Source of the DNA: Geodermatophilus marinus | Lineage (GTDB): Bacteria; Actinomycetota; Actinomycetes; Mycobacteriales; Geodermatophilaceae | Length of the DNA: 64,000 nucleotides | Direction of reading: 5' to 3' | Assembly: GCF_003428645.1 (NCBI RefSeq) | Contig: NZ_QVQH01000008.1 | Coordinates: 1 to 64,000, forward strand | Shown here: one piece after another, positions 17,881-26,343 of the stretch | Layout: every line of letters starts with the position of its first letter | Numbering within the stretch: position 1 is the stretch's first letter | Notes under the pieces: model-generated | Told to the model about the DNA's origin: nothing | What the model saw: only the letters and a program-made list of their open reading frames with translations | The model's database searches: none | Translations under genes and position numbers: made by a program

Positions 17881-19425
17881 TCACCGACCGGCCGCCCTCA
17901 CGACCTGGCCCACGGTCCGCAGCAGAATCTTGATGTCCCCCCACATCGACCAGTTCTCGATGTAGAAGTTGTCGAAGCGGGCCCGGTCGGCGATCGAGGT
18001 GTCGCCGCGCAGGCCGTGCACCTGAGCCCATCCGGTCAGCCCGACGGGGACCCGGTGGCGCGAGGTGTACCAGGGGAACTGCCGGATGAACTCGTCGACG
18101 AAGAACGGCCGCTCAGGGCGGGGACCCACGAGGCTCATGTCGCCGCGGACGACGTTCCAGAGCTGCGGCAACTCGTCGAGGGACGTGCGGCGGAGGAACT
18201 TGCCGATGCGACCGAGCCGCTGGTCCTCGGCGATGTTCCACTGCGTCGACGCCTCGCTCTCGGACGCCGGGCGCATGGAGGAGAACTTCAGCAGGGTGAA
18301 CGCCTGACCATCGATCCCGATGCGTATCTGACGGAAGAGCACGGCACCTGTTCCCCACCGGCTCAGTGCGGCGCAGACGGCCAGGACCGGGAAGAGGAAG
18401 AACAACGCCAGCGCCGCGAGGGCCGCGTCCCCCACGCGCTTGGCCGCCCACGTGCTCGTCCGGAAGGGCGCCCGGCGCAGGCGGACCATCGGGATCCCCC
18501 AGAGCACCTCGGTGTCCTTCGTGACGGCGTGCAGCTCGTAGAGCCGGGGGACGAAGTAGATCTCGCAGGCCAGCCGGTCGCAGGCACGGAGCAGGCTCAC
18601 GACCGAGGGCTCCCGCATCCGCCCGTACGTCACGATGACCACGTCGATGCCCTCGGCGACGAGCACCTCGTTGAGCCCGTTGTACCCCCCCAGGACCGGG
18701 ACGGGGCACTCCTCGGGGGAGAGGAGCGGGTCGTCGTCCAGCATCCCGACCGGTACGAGGCCGTACTCCGGGTGAGCCAGTAGGTTCCCGGCCAACGTCC
18801 CTGCCACGGTCCCGGCACCCAGGACGAGCGTCCGCTGACGCAGCCGGCCCCGTGACCGGAGGCGCCGGATGACGGCGTAGGCGACCGAGCGCCCTCCGAG
18901 GCACAGGACGCCGAAGACCGCGGCGGTCCCCAGCCGGGCGGTGCCTGCGGTGCCGTCCCCGAGCCCGGCGAGCACCATGGCGCCCGCCCCAGCCGCCAGC
19001 GACCGGCCGATGACGGCCGGGGCGTCGTCGAGAACCGACAGCGACAACCGGGAGCGGTACAGGTCGGCGACGTGGAAGAGCGGTAGGGCCAGCGCCAGGG
19101 TGACCAGCGTCTTCCAGTTCGCGGTACCGGTGACCAGCACTGCCCCGACGAAGGCGGTCAGGTCCACGGAGAGGAGGAGGGCCGCGACGAACCCCGACCG
19201 GCGGCGGCGGGCCCGGCGACGCCGTGGTCGCAGCGCGGCGGTAGCACCGGTGCGCTCCTGACGTGCCAGCTCATGGCGGCGATGCTGGCCGCGGACACGT
19301 GCGAGCCCGGTGGGGTCCCGCCCCAGTTCCAGGGTCATGAGCCGGCCACGAGACCCGGACGACAGCGGGTCGCGAGGCACCCGGCCGGTGATGCGGTGCT
19401 CGACGACGCTTCTCGCCTGCAACAC
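17881..19425 (-). CDS. Polyprenyl-phosphate sugar-1-phosphate transferase (EPS initiating enzyme)
   Basis: The N-terminal ~190 residues have several hydrophobic helices, then a nucleotide-binding CoA-binding-like middle domain (TLVLGAGTVAGTLAGNLL; VIVTYGRMREPSVV). The C-terminal catalytic domain begins KRVGDAALAALALFF and contains [39 protein letters not shown] and VPVGLTGWAQVHGLRGDTS. These are hallmarks of WcaJ/WbaP-type enzymes that load the first sugar phosphate onto undecaprenyl phosphate at the inner membrane face. The consensus 'FR' is replaced by 'FS' in KFSSM. GTG 19425 and ATG 19338 are both possible starts and neither has a strong site. Convergent with the secreted-protein gene. 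Confidence 0.88.
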   Translation of the reverse strand: MLQARSVVEHRITGRVPRDPLSSGSRGRLMTLELGRDPTGLARVRGQHRRHELARQERTGATAALRPRRRRARRRRSGFVAALLLSVDLTAFVGAVLVTGTANWKTLVTLALALPLFHVADLYRSRLSLSVLDDAPAVIGRSLAAGAGAMVLAGLGDGTAGTARLGTAAVFGVLCLGGRSVAYAVIRRLRSRGRLRQRTLVLGAGTVAGTLAGNLLAHPEYGLVPVGMLDDDPLLSPEECPVPVLGGYNGLNEVLVAEGIDVVIVTYGRMREPSVVSLLRACDRLACEIYFVPRLYELHAVTKDTEVLWGIPMVRLRRAPFRTSTWAAKRVGDAALAALALFFLFPVLAVCAALSRWGTGAVLFRQIRIGIDGQAFTLLKFSSMRPASESEASTQWNIAEDQRLGRIGKFLRRTSLDELPQLWNVVRGDMSLVGPRPERPFFVDEFIRQFPWYTSRHRVPVGLTGWAQVHGLRGDTSIADRARFDNFYIENWSMWGDIKILLRTVGQVVRAAGR

Positions 19426-19570
19426 CGGGCCACGGTCATGACGAGTCCCATGCGTCTACCCCCGAGCTACGCGCCCGTCACCTGCTGTTCACGGGACGCT
19501 AGACGGCGCTTCCCGGTCGCGGATCCGTCACGAGGGTGACCCCCGTCTACGCCCGAGTCGAAGGTCCCGC

Positions 19571-20275
19571 CTACCGGAACCCGGCGCGGCGGGCGATGAC
19601 GACGGCCTCCAGGGACGTGTGAACCCCCAGCTTCGCGAGGATCCGCCGCATGTGCGTCCGCACGGTGTTCACGGAGATGTCGAGCTCATCGGCGACCTCT
19701 TGGCGCGTGACGCCGCCGGACAGTGCACGCAACACCTCGAGCTCCCTGGAGGTCAGCTCGTCCAGAGGGCCCGACCGGGTGGCTGCAGCGCCGGCCTCCA
19801 GCAGGTGGTCCAGCACCCGTGTCAGCTCCACCGGGGGGATCCGCGTCTCGCCACGGGGGACGGCGCGTACGACATCCACGAGCTCCTGCACCCCAGCCTC
19901 CTTGTGGACCCAGCCCCGGAAGCCGGCGCGCACGGCACGAACCAGGGCGACGATGTCCTCGTGATCAGCCAGGGCGATCAGCGCGAGTCCCGGACGGACC
20001 TCCCGGAGGGCGGCACCCAAGGACGCCAGGTCGGCGGGGCCGGTGTCCGAGCCCAGCACGGCCACGTCCACCGGACGGGAACCGACCACGCGCAGCACGT
20101 CGTCCGCCCGCGCTGCGGTGCCGACCACTTCGAGGTCGGACTCCGCGGCGATCGCTTCGGCCAGCGCCTCGACGAGGGACAACTGGTGGTCGCCGAGCAG
20201 GACCCGGAGCACGGGGGGAGCTTGACGGTGCGACCGGGCCGGCCTCCGGCCCGGGTGGTGGTGGTCCGCTGCCAT
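19571..20275 (-). CDS. LuxR-type regulator with degenerate receiver domain
   Basis: An N-terminal receiver-like domain (residues ~22-135) and a C-terminal LuxR helix-turn-helix (LTSRELEVLRALSGGVTRQEVADELDISVNTVRTHMRRILAKLG). In the receiver, the acidic pair reads GD instead of DD (LLGDHQ), and the phospho-acceptor position reads VAVLGSDTG, with Gly where Asp is expected. The lysine (VHKEA) is kept. It therefore probably does not receive phosphate in the ordinary way, although a shifted Asp two residues on cannot be excluded. Eight bases downstream of the canonical regulator at 20284, so in the same operon. A target in the adjacent EPS genes is inferred. Confidence 0.85.
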   Translation of the reverse strand: MAADHHHPGRRPARSHRQAPPVLRVLLGDHQLSLVEALAEAIAAESDLEVVGTAARADDVLRVVGSRPVDVAVLGSDTGPADLASLGAALREVRPGLALIALADHEDIVALVRAVRAGFRGWVHKEAGVQELVDVVRAVPRGETRIPPVELTRVLDHLLEAGAAATRSGPLDELTSRELEVLRALSGGVTRQEVADELDISVNTVRTHMRRILAKLGVHTSLEAVVIARRAGFR

Positions 20276-20283
20276 CCGGGTGG

Positions 20284-20913
20284 TTACAGCTCGCCGTCGA
20301 GTCCGGCCGCGACCACGGCAGTCACCGCTTGCAGGCGCGTCCGCGCACCGAGCTTCAACAGCACGTTCTGCAGGTGGGTCCGAGCAGTGCTGCGGGAGAC
20401 CCCGAGCGCCGCCGCGATGTTCGTCGTGCCCTCGGCATCGACGAGCCGCCGGAGCACCTCGCGCTCCCGGGGGGTGAGCCGCTGCACCCCGGCCCGGAGA
20501 TCAGCGTGCTGGTCGGCGGGCCGCGCGAGAGCCGCCGGCGTGCCCCCGCGGACCACCCGGCCGGCGTGACAGGCCTCCAACGCCCGGAGGATGCTGGCCA
20601 TCGGTTGCACCTTGTCGAGGAAGGCGGCAGCCCCCGCCTCGAGAGCGACGAACCGGTCACCGTCCTCCGATGATCCGGACAGGACGACCACGGGTCGGGA
20701 AGGGCGCCGCGCGTGCAGCCGGGCGACCGCCTCGAGACCGTCACCGTCCGGGAAGCGCCGATCCACCACCACGAGGTCGGCGTGGTGCCCCTCGTCCGCC
20801 GTCACGACCTCCGCGGGGGAGCTGACCACGACGACGTCGTGCCCGCGTGCGGTCAGGACCATCGCGAACGGCTCGGCGAACATCCGGTGGTCATCACAGA
20901 CGACGAGTCGCAC
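20284..20913 (-). CDS. LuxR/NarL-type response regulator
   Basis: A complete receiver: CDDH near residue 6, the phospho-acceptor Asp in LVVVDRRFPDGDG (~51), Ser in VVLSGSS and Lys in FLDKVQP. The C-terminal LuxR HTH is LTPREREVLRRLVDAEGTTNIAAALGVSRSTARTHLQNVLLKLG. Normal length (209 residues). It lies 12 bases after the kinase gene and is its most likely partner. Confidence 0.9.
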   Translation of the reverse strand: MRLVVCDDHRMFAEPFAMVLTARGHDVVVVSSPAEVVTADEGHHADLVVVDRRFPDGDGLEAVARLHARRPSRPVVVLSGSSEDGDRFVALEAGAAAFLDKVQPMASILRALEACHAGRVVRGGTPAALARPADQHADLRAGVQRLTPREREVLRRLVDAEGTTNIAAALGVSRSTARTHLQNVLLKLGARTRLQAVTAVVAAGLDGEL

Positions 20914-20925
20914 CGTGGGCCTTCC

Positions 20926-21597
20926 TCAGCCGGCCCTGGCCGGGTAGCCGGAGGCGCGGGGCAGGCGCAGCACGACCCGCGCCCCCGCTCCGGTCGCAAC
21001 GGGTTGATGCAGGAGGAGAGCGCCGCCCAGGCTCTCCAGCACCGTCCGGGTCACGGCCAGCCCGATACCGGAGCCAGCCGGGATTCCGCCGAACCCCGGG
21101 CCGTCGTCCTCCACCGCCACGTCGATCGCCGCGCGTTCGGACGCCACGGTGACGACGACCCGCCCGTGGGGGCCGGTAGCACGGACTGCGTTGTCCAGCA
21201 CGTTGAGCATGCAGCGCCGGATCACCGCCCGGCTCCCCAGGACGAGACCGGCCGCACCCCCCCGGCGCATGAACGTCCCCGCCCATGTCAGCCGTGAGGC
21301 CGCCAGCGCCGAGTCCAGCACCTCCTCCACGTCGGTGCACGGGTCCCCGGGCACGGTGTCGTGCACCCCGGCGCGGAGGACACTCCTGGCTGCCTCGGGC
21401 ACCTCGAGGACCTGCTCGACGATGCGGTCCAGGTGAACGAGCACCTCGGCGGGCACCCCGTCGACGCTGCGCGCGGCCTCGACGAGAGCCAGGACGGCAG
21501 CGAGTGGCTGGCGCACCTCGTGGAGGACGACCTGGAGACGATCCTGCAGGAGCTCGTGGACGACGTGGTCCGCCGGCCGCCGCATCCCGACTGCCAT
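20926..21597 (-). CDS. Sensor-less histidine kinase
   Basis: A short kinase (~223 residues from ATG 21597) with no transmembrane or PAS/GAF region. The phosphorylated His is in VVLHEVRQPLAAVLAL. The ATP-binding domain shows the N box MLNVLDNAVRATG, the G1 box VEDDGPGFGG and the G2 box AGSGIGLAVTRTV. ATG 21585 is an alternative start with a better-spaced G-rich site. The open frame extends upstream to 21882, but that part is Cys/Ser/Arg-rich with no motif and is probably non-coding. Cytoplasmic, so any signal must arrive through a partner protein. Confidence 0.8.
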   Translation of the reverse strand: MAVGMRRPADHVVHELLQDRLQVVLHEVRQPLAAVLALVEAARSVDGVPAEVLVHLDRIVEQVLEVPEAARSVLRAGVHDTVPGDPCTDVEEVLDSALAASRLTWAGTFMRRGGAAGLVLGSRAVIRRCMLNVLDNAVRATGPHGRVVVTVASERAAIDVAVEDDGPGFGGIPAGSGIGLAVTRTVLESLGGALLLHQPVATGAGARVVLRLPRASGYPARAG

Positions 21598-21991
21598 CTC
21601 CCCCCCTTGGCTCAGGACAGCCCCCGTGCCGCAGGGGCTGCCGGTAGGCGTCCGAAGAACCGAACAGTGGCGGACGCTAGAAGACAATGCGCAGGTGGGA
21701 CAGGTGTAGCGGCAGCGAGGAGCGACCTTCGCCAACAAACATCCCCGGTCATCACGTTGCGCACAGGTGCAGTCATCCTCGGTCGCGCACCGACGGCCCC
21801 ACCACTGCATTGGGTCATCGAATGGCCGATACGCGTCACCTTGCTCCCGGGAAGAGCGGCTGGCCGCTCGCGAACATGCCACCGGAACGGCGTGCAGGCT
21901 CTATCGTCGGCCGCTCCGGCGATGACCGGCGTCCGGCTGGCACCCGGTCCGGACGACGGCCCCGCCACAGGGTTCACGGCACGGAGGCCTC
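21598..21991. other. Divergent intergenic region between kinase operon and sulfur genes
   Basis: 394 bases without a supported gene. It separates the leftward kinase/regulator operon from the rightward TauE-type gene and should contain promoters for both. The base composition is locally less GC-rich around 21,660-21,800. I found no riboswitch-like pairing or clear promoter boxes by eye. Confidence 0.4.
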
Positions 21992-22960
21992 ATGGACTGG
22001 TGGGATCCGGGGATCGCCGCGGCCGGTCTCCTCGTGGGCCTCGTCGTGGGCCTGACCGGCATGGGTGGCGGCGCCCTCATGACACCCATCCTGGTCTTCT
22101 TCTTCGGCGTCTCACCGCTGGCCGCCGTCTCCAGCGACGTGGTGGCCAGCTTCTTCATGAAACCCATCGGTGGGCTGGTGCACCTGCGCCAGGGGACCGT
22201 GCACCTGCGCCTCGTGGGCTGGTTGTGCTTGGGCTCCATTCCGGCCGCCTTCACCGGCGTCCTGCTGCTGCGGCTGATCGAGGACGGCGACGCACTGCAG
22301 GAGGTCCTGCTGTTCGCCCTCGGGGCCGTGCTGGTGCTCGCCTCCCTGGCGATGGTGGCCAAGGCCTACCTGAGGCTGCGCGAGCGCGAGCGCGCCCGGC
22401 TCGACCCGACCACCGGGGCGGTGCGACCGCGACTGCAGACCATCCCCGTCCGCCGGCCGGCGACCGTCCTCGTCGGGATCCTCGGCGGCCTCGTCGTCGG
22501 GATGACCTCCGTGGGAGCCGGCTCGCTGATGATCGTGTGCCTCCTCCTGCTGTACCCGGCCATCAAGGCCCGCCAGCTCGTGGGCACCGACCTGGTCCAG
22601 GCGGTGCCCCTGGTCGCCTCGGCGTCGGTGGGGCACCTGCTCTTCGGGGACTTCACGCTGGGGCTGACCGGCAGCATCCTCGTCGGGGCGATCCCGGGCG
22701 TATGGGTGGGCGCACGGGTGTCGTCACGTTCGCCCGGGAGCCTCGTCCGCCGCGCGCTCACCGTCATCCTGCTCGCCTCGGGCGCGAAGCTGCTCGGCGC
22801 TCCGACCCCCGTCGTGCTCACGATCGCGGGCGCGGCGGTCGTCGGCGGCGTCGGCGGCTGGGCCTGGCTCAAGGTGCGGCACGGCGAACCCGCGTTCGTC
22901 TGGCAACAACGCCGGCGCGCCCGCCGGGTGGACGGGGAGGTCGCACCGTCCCGGAGCTGA
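21992..22960 (+). CDS. TauE/SafE-type sulfite (anion) exporter
   Basis: 322 residues, about eight membrane helices. Both halves of the inverted family repeat are visible: LLVGLVVGLTGMGGGALMTPILVFFFGVSPLAAVSSDVVAS at the N-terminus and ILGGLVVGMTSVGAGSLMIVCLLLL...LVGTDLVQAVPLV in the second half. Family members export sulfite, sulfoacetate or related anions. Convergent with the CysN/CysD operon six bases after its small last gene, which supports a sulfur-related role here. Confidence 0.88.
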   Translation: MDWWDPGIAAAGLLVGLVVGLTGMGGGALMTPILVFFFGVSPLAAVSSDVVASFFMKPIGGLVHLRQGTVHLRLVGWLCLGSIPAAFTGVLLLRLIEDGDALQEVLLFALGAVLVLASLAMVAKAYLRLRERERARLDPTTGAVRPRLQTIPVRRPATVLVGILGGLVVGMTSVGAGSLMIVCLLLLYPAIKARQLVGTDLVQAVPLVASASVGHLLFGDFTLGLTGSILVGAIPGVWVGARVSSRSPGSLVRRALTVILLASGAKLLGAPTPVVLTIAGAAVVGGVGGWAWLKVRHGEPAFVWQQRRRARRVDGEVAPSRS

Positions 22961-22966
22961 AGCCGG

Positions 22967-23347
22967 TCAGCCCTGGACGGGGACCTCGACCGGGGTGGCC
23001 AGCCGGGAGCGCAGCCGCAGGGCGAGGGTCTGCGCCCCCTCCACGGCCCGGGTGTCGAAGTACGTGACCTCGTTCATCCGCCCGGCCAGAGGCATCACCC
23101 GGGAGTCGACCAGCGGGCAGCCGTGCCCGGCGGCGTCGGTCAGCTGGTAGGCCTGCCGCAGGCTCGCGTGGACGTCGCCGTGCAGCCACGGCCACGACAG
23201 GTGGAAGCTCACGCTGTCCAGCCACTGCACGACCAGCAGCAGGTGGACCGGAGCGGTCCCCGGCTCCTCGACGACCAGGCCCGGCGCCCAGGCGTGCCGG
23301 ACGTGCCCGGTCTCCGCGGACCACACGACCGGCACGTGGGCGGGCAC
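22967..23347 (-). CDS. Conserved-looking hypothetical protein at the end of the cys operon
   Basis: A 126-residue soluble protein, not recognised. Notable features are the aromatic-rich central stretch LLLVVQWLDSVSFHLSWPWLHGD and a DSRVMPLAGRMNEVTYFDTRAV segment. It lies nine bases downstream of cysN on the same strand, so it is probably co-transcribed with sulfate activation. No signal peptide or membrane helix. Confidence 0.6.
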   Translation of the reverse strand: MPAHVPVVWSAETGHVRHAWAPGLVVEEPGTAPVHLLLVVQWLDSVSFHLSWPWLHGDVHASLRQAYQLTDAAGHGCPLVDSRVMPLAGRMNEVTYFDTRAVEGAQTLALRLRSRLATPVEVPVQG

Positions 23348-23356
23348 GGCGGCCGC

Positions 23357-24598
23357 CTAGAGGATCATGCCGGCGCCGACGGTGGCGTTGGTCGCCTCGT
23401 CGACGAGGATGAAGCTGCCGGTGGTCCGGTTGACCCGGTACGGGTCGGTGAACAGCGGCGCGGTGACCCGCAGCCGCAGCCGGCCGATCTCGTTGAGCCC
23501 GAGGGTCGCCGCCTCCTCGTCGCGGTGCAGCGTGTTCACGTCGAGCCGGTAGCGGAGCTCCTTCACCAGCGCCCGGGCCGACCGGGTGGTGTGCTTGATC
23601 GCGTACTTGCCGCCGGGGCGCATCGGGTCGTCGTGCATCCAGCAGACCATCGCCTCGACGTCCTGGGACACCGAGGGTTGGTTGTGCGGCCGGCAGATCA
23701 TGTCGCCCCGGGAGATGTCGATCTCGTCCTCGAGCCGGACGGTGACCGACATGGGCGGGAACGCCTCGGCGACCGGCCCGTCCTTGGTCTCGATCGAGTG
23801 GATGCGCGAGGGCAGCCCCGAGGGCAGGACGACGACGTCGTCCCCCGGCTTGAGGACCCCGCCGGCCACCTGGCCGGCGTAGCCGCGATAGTCCAGGTGC
23901 GAGCCGGAGTAGGGGCGGATGACGTACTGCACGGGGAACCGCACGTCGATGAGGTTGCGGTCGGAGGCGATGTGCAGCTCCTCCAGGTGGTGCAGGAGCG
24001 AGGTCCCCTCGTACCAGGGCATGTTGACCGAGCGGCTGACCACGTTGTCCCCGGCCAGCGCCGACATGGGGATGACCGTGAGGTCGCCGATGTCGAGCTT
24101 GGAGGCGAAGTTGCGGAACTCGGCGGCGATGGCGTCGAAGACGCCCTGGTCGTAGTCGACCAGGTCCATCTTGTTGACGCAGAGCACCAGGTGCGGGACC
24201 CGCAGCAGGGAGGCCAGGAAGGCGTGCCGGCGGCTCTGCTCGAGCAGGCCCTTGCGCGCGTCGACCAGGATCAGCGCCGCGTTGGCCGTCGAGGCGCCGG
24301 TGACCATGTTCCGCGTGTACTGGATGTGCCCGGGGGTGTCGGCCACGATGAACTTGCGCCGCGGGGTGGCGAAGTACCGGTAGGCGACGTCGATGGTGAT
24401 GCCCTGCTCGCGCTCGGCCCGCAGCCCGTCGGTGAGCAGCGCCAGGTTGGTGTACTCGTCGCCGCGCTGGGCGCTGGTGCGCTCCACGGCCTCGAGCTGG
24501 TCGGTGAAGATCGACTTGGTGTCGTAGAGCAGCCGGCCGATCAGGGTGGACTTGCCGTCGTCCACCGACCCCGCGGTGGCGAACCGCAGCATCTCCAT
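23357..24598 (-). CDS. cysN: Sulfate adenylyltransferase subunit 1 (GTPase subunit)
   Basis: With CysD it makes adenosine 5'-phosphosulfate (APS) from sulfate and ATP, coupled to GTP hydrolysis. GTPase motifs: GSVDDGKSTLIGRLL (G1), EQGITIDVAYRYF (G2), VADTPGHIQYTRNM (G3), CVNKMDLVDY (G4) and PMSALAGDNV (G5). EF-Tu-like beta-barrel domains follow. At 413 residues it lacks the C-terminal APS kinase (CysC) found fused in many actinobacteria, and no cysC is seen in the window. ATG 24598 overlaps the cysD stop by one base (TGATG). The longer frame upstream is the antisense-phase shadow of cysD. Confidence 0.95.
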   Translation of the reverse strand: MEMLRFATAGSVDDGKSTLIGRLLYDTKSIFTDQLEAVERTSAQRGDEYTNLALLTDGLRAEREQGITIDVAYRYFATPRRKFIVADTPGHIQYTRNMVTGASTANAALILVDARKGLLEQSRRHAFLASLLRVPHLVLCVNKMDLVDYDQGVFDAIAAEFRNFASKLDIGDLTVIPMSALAGDNVVSRSVNMPWYEGTSLLHHLEELHIASDRNLIDVRFPVQYVIRPYSGSHLDYRGYAGQVAGGVLKPGDDVVVLPSGLPSRIHSIETKDGPVAEAFPPMSVTVRLEDEIDISRGDMICRPHNQPSVSQDVEAMVCWMHDDPMRPGGKYAIKHTTRSARALVKELRYRLDVNTLHRDEEAATLGLNEIGRLRLRVTAPLFTDPYRVNRTTGSFILVDEATNATVGAGMIL

Positions 24599-25512
24599 CA
24601 GAAGTAGCCCTCCCGCTTGCGGTCCTCCATGGCGGCCTCGCTGGCGCGGTCGTCGGCGCGGGTGGCGCCCCGCTCGGTGAGCCGGGTGGCCGCGACCTCG
24701 GCGACGATGTCCTCGACGGTGCTCGCCGTGGACTCCACCGCCCCGGTGCAGGTCACGTCGCCCACGGTGCGGTAGCGCACCGTGGCCTCGAGGGTCTGCT
24801 CGCCGTCGAGCAGCGGGAGGTGCGCGCACGGCCAGAGCAGCATGCCGTCGCGGGCCACCAGCGTGCGCCGGTGCGCGAAGTAGATGGAGGGCAGCGGGAT
24901 GCGCTCGCGGCCGATGTACTGCCAGATGTCCAGCTCGGTCCAGTTGGAGAGCGGGAACACCCGGATGTGCTCGCCGCGGGCGTGCCGGCCGTTGTACAGC
25001 GACCACAGCTCCGGCCGCTGGTTCTTCGGGTCCCACTGGCCGAACTCGTCGCGGAAGGAGAAGACCCGCTCCTTGGCGCGGGCCTTCTCCTCGTCGCGGC
25101 GGGCCCCGCCGAAGGCGGCGTCGAAGCCGTACTTCTCGATGGCGTCGAGCAGGGTGACCGTCTGCAGCGGGTTGCGGCTGGCCCGCGGGCCCCGCTGCTC
25201 GCGCACCCGGCCGCTGTCGATCGACTCCTGCACCGAGGCGATGACGAGCTGGACGCCCATCTCGGCGACCCGCCGGTCGCGGTACTCCAGCACCTCGGGG
25301 AAGTTGTGCCCGGTGTCGACGTGCATGACCGGGAAGGGGATGCGCGCCGGCCAGAACGCCTTCTCGGCCAGGTGCAGCATGACGATGGAGTCCTTGCCGC
25401 CGGAGAAGAGCAGCACCGGCCGCTCGAACTCCGCCGCCACCTCCCGGAAGACGTGGACCGACTCGGCCTCCAGCGCGTCGAGGTGGCCGAGCTCGTAGAC
25501 GGCCGTGGTCAT
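24598..25512 (-). CDS. cysD: Sulfate adenylyltransferase subunit 2
   Basis: 304 residues, the usual length. The PP-loop ATP pyrophosphatase motif FSGGKDSIVMLHL is at ~36-48. MHVDTGHNFPEVLEYRD, AFGGARRDEEKARAKERVFSFRDEFGQWDPKNQRPE and RVFPLSNWTELDIWQYI are diagnostic CysD blocks. ATG 25512 has GGAGGA seven bases upstream and overlaps the cysQ stop (ATGA). Forms the catalytic half of the ATP sulfurylase with CysN. Operon order is cysQ-cysD-cysN-hypothetical. Confidence 0.95.
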   Translation of the reverse strand: MTTAVYELGHLDALEAESVHVFREVAAEFERPVLLFSGGKDSIVMLHLAEKAFWPARIPFPVMHVDTGHNFPEVLEYRDRRVAEMGVQLVIASVQESIDSGRVREQRGPRASRNPLQTVTLLDAIEKYGFDAAFGGARRDEEKARAKERVFSFRDEFGQWDPKNQRPELWSLYNGRHARGEHIRVFPLSNWTELDIWQYIGRERIPLPSIYFAHRRTLVARDGMLLWPCAHLPLLDGEQTLEATVRYRTVGDVTCTGAVESTASTVEDIVAEVAATRLTERGATRADDRASEAAMEDRKREGYF

Positions 25513-26306
25513 GGGCGTCCTCCCCCGTTCCGGTCGGCCGGCACCAGCCCGGCCAGGGCGTCGATGAGGTCGGCGGCCAGCTCCGGCCGGCAGACCAGCA
25601 GGTCGGGCAGCCACGGGTCGGGCCGGTTGTAGGCCAGAGGCGAGCCGTCGAGCCGGCTGGCGTGCGCGCCGGCGGCCCGGGCGACGGCGACGGGGGCGGC
25701 GGAGTCCCACTCGTACTGGCCGCCGCCGTGCACGTAGGCGTCGACCTGGCCGCGGAGGACGGCGGTGGCCTTGACCCCGGCGGACCCCATCGGCACCAGC
25801 TCCGCGCCGAGGGCCGCGGCGAGGTCGGCCACGAGCGCCGGCGGCCGGGTGCGGCTGACCGCCAGGCGCAGCGGCCCGCCGGCGCGCGGGGGCAGGGCCG
25901 GCGGCCGTCCGGTGCCGAGCGTCAGGCCCTCGGCCGGCAGCGCGACGGCGCCGGCCGCCAGGTCGCCGCGCTCCCAGAGCGCCACGTGCACCGCCCAGTC
26001 GGCCCGGTCGAGCTCGGAGAACTCGCGGGTGCCGTCGAGCGGGTCGACGATCCACACCCGCTCGGCGGTCAGCCGCGCCGCGTCGTCCGCGCCCTCCTCG
26101 GAGAGGACGGCGTCGCCGGGCTGGAGGGTCCGGAGCCGGTCGAGGAGGAACTCGTGCGACTCGGCGTCCCCGGCGGCCTTGCGCGCGCCCGGGTCGCCGA
26201 ACTCGCGCCCGCGCACGCGGAGCAGCAGCTCCCCCGCCGCCGTGGCCAGCTCGGCCGCCCGCTCGTGGTCGGGACCGGTCCGGATCGACTCCACGCGTTC
26301 TCCCAT
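25509..26306 (-). CDS. cysQ: 3'(2'),5'-bisphosphate nucleotidase CysQ (inositol monophosphatase family)
   Basis: Removes the 3'-phosphate from PAP, the by-product of PAPS-using sulfotransferases. Family metal sites are VLSEEGADD (Glu), WIVDPLDGTREF (the D-P-L-D-G-T signature) and YEWDSAAPVAVARAAGA near the C-terminus. 265 residues from ATG 26306. Placement directly ahead of cysD, and in the same window as two sulfotransferases, fits PAP recycling. The N-terminal extension beyond 26306 is a frame running into galE and is not real. Confidence 0.9.
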   Translation of the reverse strand: MGERVESIRTGPDHERAAELATAAGELLLRVRGREFGDPGARKAAGDAESHEFLLDRLRTLQPGDAVLSEEGADDAARLTAERVWIVDPLDGTREFSELDRADWAVHVALWERGDLAAGAVALPAEGLTLGTGRPPALPPRAGGPLRLAVSRTRPPALVADLAAALGAELVPMGSAGVKATAVLRGQVDAYVHGGGQYEWDSAAPVAVARAAGAHASRLDGSPLAYNRPDPWLPDLLVCRPELAADLIDALAGLVPADRNGGGRP

Positions 26307-26343
26307 CCGTGGGCGGCTGCCACGCCGTAGGCGTGCAGTGTGC

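Noticed and set aside
21598-21882. N-terminal sensor domain for the histidine kinase
   Set aside because: The upstream open frame is Cys/Ser/Arg-rich without helices or domain motifs and lacks a ribosome site, so it is more likely the divergent promoter region.
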